Positions 6,169 to 8,014 of a stretch of DNA of 8,014 nt are shown piece after piece. Both the position numbers and the translations under genes were made by a program. Origin of the DNA: an uncultured Bacilli bacterium (GTDB lineage: Bacteria; Bacillota_I; Bacilli_A; RF39; UBA660); the NCBI GenBank assembly GCA_944358565.1, contig CALVRK010000048.1, forward strand, positions 1 through 8,014, read 5' to 3'. Numbering within the stretch: the first letter of the stretch is position 1; the number at the start of each line of letters is the position of its first letter. The notes beneath the pieces are model-generated. The model saw only the letters and a list, made by a program, of their open reading frames with translations. It was not told the origin of the DNA and searched no databases.

Positions 6169-6410
6169 TAACGATAATAATATGGGTAAGGTCCATAAGG
6201 AGGATAGTAAGGATAATAAATTGGACGGTTATTATTCCAAAAAAGTGGCGAAATAAGGCCGCCTGTAATTCCTCCTAAAATAAACGGTCCTAAAAAACCT
6301 CCTTGATTACCACCACCTGGTGGTCTTCCAGGCCCTGGTCTACCAGGCCTTGGTCCATTTGGACGCATTGGTTGCCTATATCCATTATACCCATAGAATT
6401 GTCCATTCAT
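6168..6410 (-). CDS. Small Pro/Gly/Tyr-rich protein of unknown function
   Basis: I do not recognise this 80-residue protein as a named family. Residues 5-36 are rich in Pro, Gly, Arg and Asn (RPNGPRPGRPGPGRPPGGG). The middle (about 38-57) is a glycine-rich hydrophobic stretch, GGFLGPFILGGITGGLISPL, that could insert in a membrane. The tail (64-80) is mostly Tyr and Pro (IYYPYYPPYGPYPYYYR). No cleavable signal peptide is visible. The layout resembles small surface or spore-coat-like proteins of Bacillota, but that is only a resemblance in composition. The ATG at 6410-6408 is preceded by AAGGGGG (6427-6421, minus). The lack of in-frame stops in such an ordered composition, with a ribosome binding site, a promoter and a terminator, supports a real gene. 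It is divergent from the NodB-fold gene. Confidence 0.75.
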   Translation of the reverse strand: MNGQFYGYNGYRQPMRPNGPRPGRPGPGRPPGGGNQGGFLGPFILGGITGGLISPLFWNNNRPIYYPYYPPYGPYPYYYR

Positions 6411-6427
6411 CGATATCCGCCCCCTTC

Positions 6428-6454
6428 ATAATATAATATGAAAAGTAAAGTCAA
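6428..6454 (-). promoter_or_regulatory. Probable promoter of the Pro/Gly/Tyr-rich gene
   Basis: On the minus strand, TTGACT (6454-6449) is followed, after a short 15-base spacer, by TATTAT (6433-6428). Several overlapping TATA-like hexamers in this AT run make the exact -10 uncertain. Confidence 0.5.
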
Positions 6455-6495
6455 TAGTGCGTAAATAATAAGGGCATACTAATAAATTTTAGTCA

Positions 6496-6501
6496 TATAA
6501 T
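6496..6501 (+). promoter_or_regulatory. Possible -10 box of the NodB-like gene
   Basis: TATAAT lies 15 bases before the ATG at 6517. No -35 or TG extension supports it. If used, the 5' UTR would be about ten bases, with AGGTGAG (6507-6513) as ribosome binding site. Confidence 0.4.
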
Positions 6502-6516
6502 TTCATAGGTGAGATT

Positions 6517-7362
6517 ATGAAAAAATTTTTCCAAATGGTCGGCATTTTAACTCTAATGATTGGTAGTTTTGTCTATACTGAAAAAGTTGGTACCACTGCC
6601 AAATTAAGCGATACTCTACTTACAGAAATAAAAAGTAAAAAAGACGGATATAAAGAAAATGCCATTGAACCAATAATTAAAGACGATACTATTATCCCAG
6701 GTATCAATGGTAAAGAAGTTGATGTCGATAAAAGTTATGAAGCCATGAGTAAAATCGGTTATTTCGATGATAAATTACTCGTTTATAAACCATTAAAAGT
6801 CGAAAACACTTTAGATAAAAATAAAGATAAATATGTCATCAATGGCAACAATACCAAAATGGATGTAACTTTACTATTTAAAGTCGGAAATAATGATGAT
6901 ATCACTAATATAATAAGTATGTTAGATAGTAAAAAATTAAAAGGAGCTTTTTTCATCGAAAGTAAATATCTAGAAAAACACCATAATCAAATCATAAAAC
7001 TAGTTCAAAATGGTCACACAGTCGGTAATCTTAGTAACAATGAAAATTATGAAGATAGTGATTTTGTTTGGATGAAAACCATTTTAACTAATATTGGACC
7101 GCAAATATATAACTACTGCTATACCGAAAAAGCAAAGAAAAAGGTAATTAGAGTGTGTAAAATTCAAGACTCTATTACCATTATGCCAAGTATAATTATT
7201 AAAGATAATCCATTTATTAATATTAAAAAATTTCTCACACCAGGAGCCATAATTTCTCTAGATGTAAATAAAACCTTAAATACTCAAATTGAAATGATTT
7301 TAAATTACATAACTGCTAAAGGATATCATCTTGTTTCTCTAGAAGAACTTTTAAAAGAATAA
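6517..7362 (+). CDS. Membrane-anchored NodB-fold (polysaccharide deacetylase-like) protein, catalytic residues lost
   Basis: This 281-residue protein has an N-terminal signal anchor (KK then a hydrophobic run, about residues 4-20, without a clear cleavage site), so the body is probably outside the membrane. A linker domain of about 100 residues comes next. From residue 115 a NodB-type fold can be followed. VTLLFKVGNNDD stands where TFDDGP is expected, and GAFFIESKYLEKHHNQIIKL (143-162) matches the ATFFV helix. GHTVGNLSNNENY (166-178) matches GHEIGNHTxxH but lacks both metal histidines. TPGAIISLDV (241-250) matches PGAIILLH with Asp for His, and the usual GYHLVSLEELL end is present. The Asp, His and Arg needed for zinc and catalysis are all replaced, so it is unlikely to deacetylate. 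A structural or glycan-binding role in the cell envelope is an inference. No good terminator follows. Confidence 0.78.
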   Translation: MKKFFQMVGILTLMIGSFVYTEKVGTTAKLSDTLLTEIKSKKDGYKENAIEPIIKDDTIIPGINGKEVDVDKSYEAMSKIGYFDDKLLVYKPLKVENTLDKNKDKYVINGNNTKMDVTLLFKVGNNDDITNIISMLDSKKLKGAFFIESKYLEKHHNQIIKLVQNGHTVGNLSNNENYEDSDFVWMKTILTNIGPQIYNYCYTEKAKKKVIRVCKIQDSITIMPSIIIKDNPFINIKKFLTPGAIISLDVNKTLNTQIEMILNYITAKGYHLVSLEELLKE

Positions 7363-7431
7363 AAAAATTTTCATCTTTTATCATTTGTTTTAAGGAAGAT
7401 ACTAAAAAACAAACAAATTGTTAAAAATTAC

Positions 7432-7460
7432 TTGTGTAACGAATAGTTATATTATATAAT
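7432..7460 (+). promoter_or_regulatory. Promoter of the small hydrophobic peptide mRNA
   Basis: TTGTGT (7432-7437, three of six matches) and a perfect TATAAT (7455-7460) are separated by 17 bases. The expected start is A7467, the first base of AGGAACATTTA. Confidence 0.75.
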
Positions 7461-7487
7461 TTTATTAGGAACATTTAATGTGAGTGT

Positions 7488-7518
7488 TACCCTCCAATCT
7501 TAAAAAAGAAAGGAGGTA
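7488..7518 (+). promoter_or_regulatory. Shine-Dalgarno-masking hairpin in the peptide mRNA leader
   Basis: CCTCC (7491-7495) is exactly complementary to GGAGG (7512-7516). Allowing one bulged C, TACC-TCC pairs with GGAGGTA over 7 bp (7488-7495 with 7512-7518). The loop is about 16 bases. This would hide the very strong ribosome binding site in the full-length mRNA. Confidence 0.65.
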
Positions 7519-7525
7519 GATATTA

Positions 7526-7618
7526 ATGAAAACAAAGACTTTTATTGTGAAAGTTTTGAAACTCATTTCTATCATTTTACTGCTATCTACCGTAATGGTT
7601 TTAGCTCTAAAAAAATAG
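7526..7618 (+). CDS. 30-residue hydrophobic peptide, putative type I toxin
   Basis: This small gene encodes MKTKTFIVKV at its start, then one strongly hydrophobic helix (residues 13-27, Leu/Ile/Val-rich) and ends ALKK. It is a single-span membrane peptide with lysines at both ends. AAAGGAGGT (7509-7517), an almost perfect anti-16S match, lies 8 bases from the ATG. That signal can be masked by CCTCC (7491-7495). It has its own promoter and terminator, and an antisense RNA gene overlaps its 3' end and last codons. Size, charge pattern, masked ribosome site and antisense partner together match type I toxins such as TxpA, BsrG or Fst in design. I see no sequence match to any of them. It could also be a small regulatory membrane peptide. 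The coding call is good; toxicity is inferred. Confidence 0.75.
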   Translation: MKTKTFIVKVLKLISIILLLSTVMVLALKK

Positions 7619-7644
7619 ACACTCATCATCAGTGATAGAGTGTC
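7608..7644 (-). terminator. Intrinsic terminator of the antisense RNA
   Basis: On the minus strand, GACACTC (7644-7638) pairs with GAGTGTC (7624-7618). It is extended inward by ATCA/TGAT after one bulged base, with a four-base loop, then TA and seven T residues (7615-7609). On the plus strand no T run follows this hairpin, so it acts only in the antisense direction. It overlaps the AAA AAA TAG end of the peptide gene. Confidence 0.85.
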
Positions 7645-7694
7645 ACACCAAATTTATTTTGAGGAGACATTCACTTGCGAACTAAATGTTCCTC
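7608..7694 (-). ncRNA. Putative antisense antitoxin RNA (about 87 nt)
   Basis: The proposed transcript starts near 7694 on the minus strand, seven bases after the TATAAT at 7706-7701, and ends in the T run at 7615-7609. Its 5' end reads GAGGAACATTTAGTTC and forms a small GAAC/GTTC hairpin with an ATTTA loop. Its 3' end is the GACACTC/GAGTGTC terminator. It is fully complementary to the 3' UTR, the terminator arms and the last few codons of the peptide mRNA. That is the 3'-overlap arrangement of RatA and SR4 type antitoxins. The existence of the RNA is inferred from promoter and terminator signals. Confidence 0.65.
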
Positions 7695-7700
7695 TTTTTT
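7661..7700 (+). terminator. Intrinsic terminator of the peptide mRNA
   Basis: GAGGAG (7661-7666), bulged A, CATT (7668-7671) pairs with AATG-TTCCTC (7685-7694), 10 bp with one G-U pair. Six T residues (7695-7700) follow. The 3' arm contains the segment complementary to the first 11 bases of the same mRNA. Confidence 0.88.
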
Positions 7701-7730
7701 ATTATATGAGATTTCTCTCATCCATATACA
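7701..7730 (-). promoter_or_regulatory. Promoter of the putative antisense RNA
   Basis: On the minus strand a perfect TATAAT (7706-7701) is present, with only a weak -35 candidate, TGTATA (7730-7725), at an 18-base spacer. Between them lies the inverted repeat ATGAGA-TTTC-TCTCAT (7706-7721). The sequence after TATAAT leads, six or seven bases later, into the same AGGAACATTTA that begins the sense RNA. Confidence 0.55.
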
Positions 7731-7827
7731 TCATAACACAAAATTAAGTTCATATCAAGTACGTGACAAACCGCTAAAAAAACAAAACATAAGTACCCAT
7801 TTACTTCACATAATTTTACGTTTTCAT

Positions 7828-7856
7828 TTGTTTTTTAAAGGTTTTTCTGTTATAAT
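7828..7856 (+). promoter_or_regulatory. Promoter of the topoisomerase subunit gene
   Basis: TTGTTT (7828-7833) and TATAAT (7851-7856) are separated by 17 bases, and TG at 7848-7849 gives an extended -10. Transcription should begin near 7863, leaving about ten bases of 5' UTR with a weak GGTGAT ribosome site. Confidence 0.75.
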
Positions 7857-7872
7857 TCTATATGGTGATGAT

Positions 7873-8014
7873 ATGGCAAAATATGATGAACACTCAATAA
7901 AAATATTAGAAGGCTTGGAAGCTGTAAGAAAAAGACCAGGTATGTATATCGGATCAACCGATAAAAGAGGTCTGCACCACTTAGTGTGGGAAATTGTCGA
8001 TAACAGTATCGATG
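7873..8014 (+). CDS. parE: Type II topoisomerase subunit B, N-terminus (3' truncated by window)
   Basis: These are the first 47 codons of the ATPase subunit of topoisomerase IV or DNA gyrase, which uses ATP to pass DNA duplexes through a double-strand break. The fragment contains the family N-terminus ILEGLEAVRKRPGMYIGST (residues 11-29), involved in ATP-driven dimerisation, and LHHLVWEIVDNSID, the start of the GHKL ATP-binding motif with the Mg-ligand Asn43 in the expected VDN context. STDKRGLHH and the short N-terminus favour ParE. LVWEIVDNSID is more like GyrB, so the symbol is a preference and not certain. If parE, parC is expected just downstream, beyond the window. The ATG at 7873 is the only start in frame with this match, and the ribosome site is weak. 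Confidence 0.9.
   Translation, partial: MAKYDEHSIKILEGLEAVRKRPGMYIGSTDKRGLHHLVWEIVDNSID

Noticed and set aside
7618..7644. GACACTC/GAGTGTC hairpin as a terminator of the sense peptide mRNA.
   Set aside because: No T run follows on the plus strand. The T run is on the minus-strand side, so it was assigned to the antisense RNA; the sense terminator is at 7661-7700.
7776..7836. AAAAAACAAA / TTTGTTTTTT inverted repeat before the topoisomerase gene.
   Set aside because: It is pure A/T low complexity with a loop of about 40 bases and no T run, so neither a terminator nor an operator can be supported.
1..8014. CRISPR arrays, tRNA or rRNA genes.
   Set aside because: No regularly spaced repeats, tRNA cloverleaf with a CCA-type end or rRNA signature was seen on either strand by eye.

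Overview
The window is strongly AT-rich Bacillota-type DNA. It uses the standard bacterial code (TGG for Trp, no in-frame TGA), strong GGAGG ribosome binding sites, a T-box riboswitch and short U-tailed terminators. The protein types suggest an uncultured gut-type Bacilli or Erysipelotrichia-like lineage. That placement is an inference from gene style, not from a marker search.

Layout, left to right. (1) The 3' end of leuS, on + and cut by the window edge. (2) A promoter and a tyrosine-specifier T-box leader driving an overlapping deoC-tyrS pair, closed by an intrinsic terminator. (3) An accessory pair of convergent genes: an Rpn/PD-(D/E)XK nuclease-transposase family protein (+) and a tandem-HTH XRE regulator (-), ending on one shared hairpin. 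(4) rpsD (-), with its own terminator, a consensus promoter and a long leader that folds into a pseudoknot-capable structure, which fits S4 autoregulation. (5) Divergent from rpsD, an nrnA-like DHH phosphoesterase (+). (6) A small Pro/Gly/Tyr-rich protein (-), divergent from a membrane-anchored, catalytically degenerate NodB-fold protein (+). (7) A compact locus at about 7432-7706, described below. (8) The start of a type II topoisomerase B subunit, probably parE, cut by the right edge.

The most unusual part is 7432-7706. A promoter drives a short transcript encoding a 30-residue hydrophobic peptide with lysine-rich ends. Its Shine-Dalgarno is perfect but can pair with a CCTCC just upstream. 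The 5' end of the transcript is complementary over 11 nt to its own 3' terminator arm. On the opposite strand a TATAAT box and a hairpin with a seven-U tail delimit a short antisense RNA covering the 3' UTR and the last codons. This is the architecture of a type I toxin-antitoxin locus. I do not recognise the peptide as a named family.

Functionally, the left half is translation-centred (leuS, tyrS, rpsD), with two RNA-based controls, a T-box and a ribosomal-protein leader. deoC is a nucleoside-salvage gene brought under tyrosine-tRNA control by its position. The Rpn, XRE and small-peptide loci are accessory.
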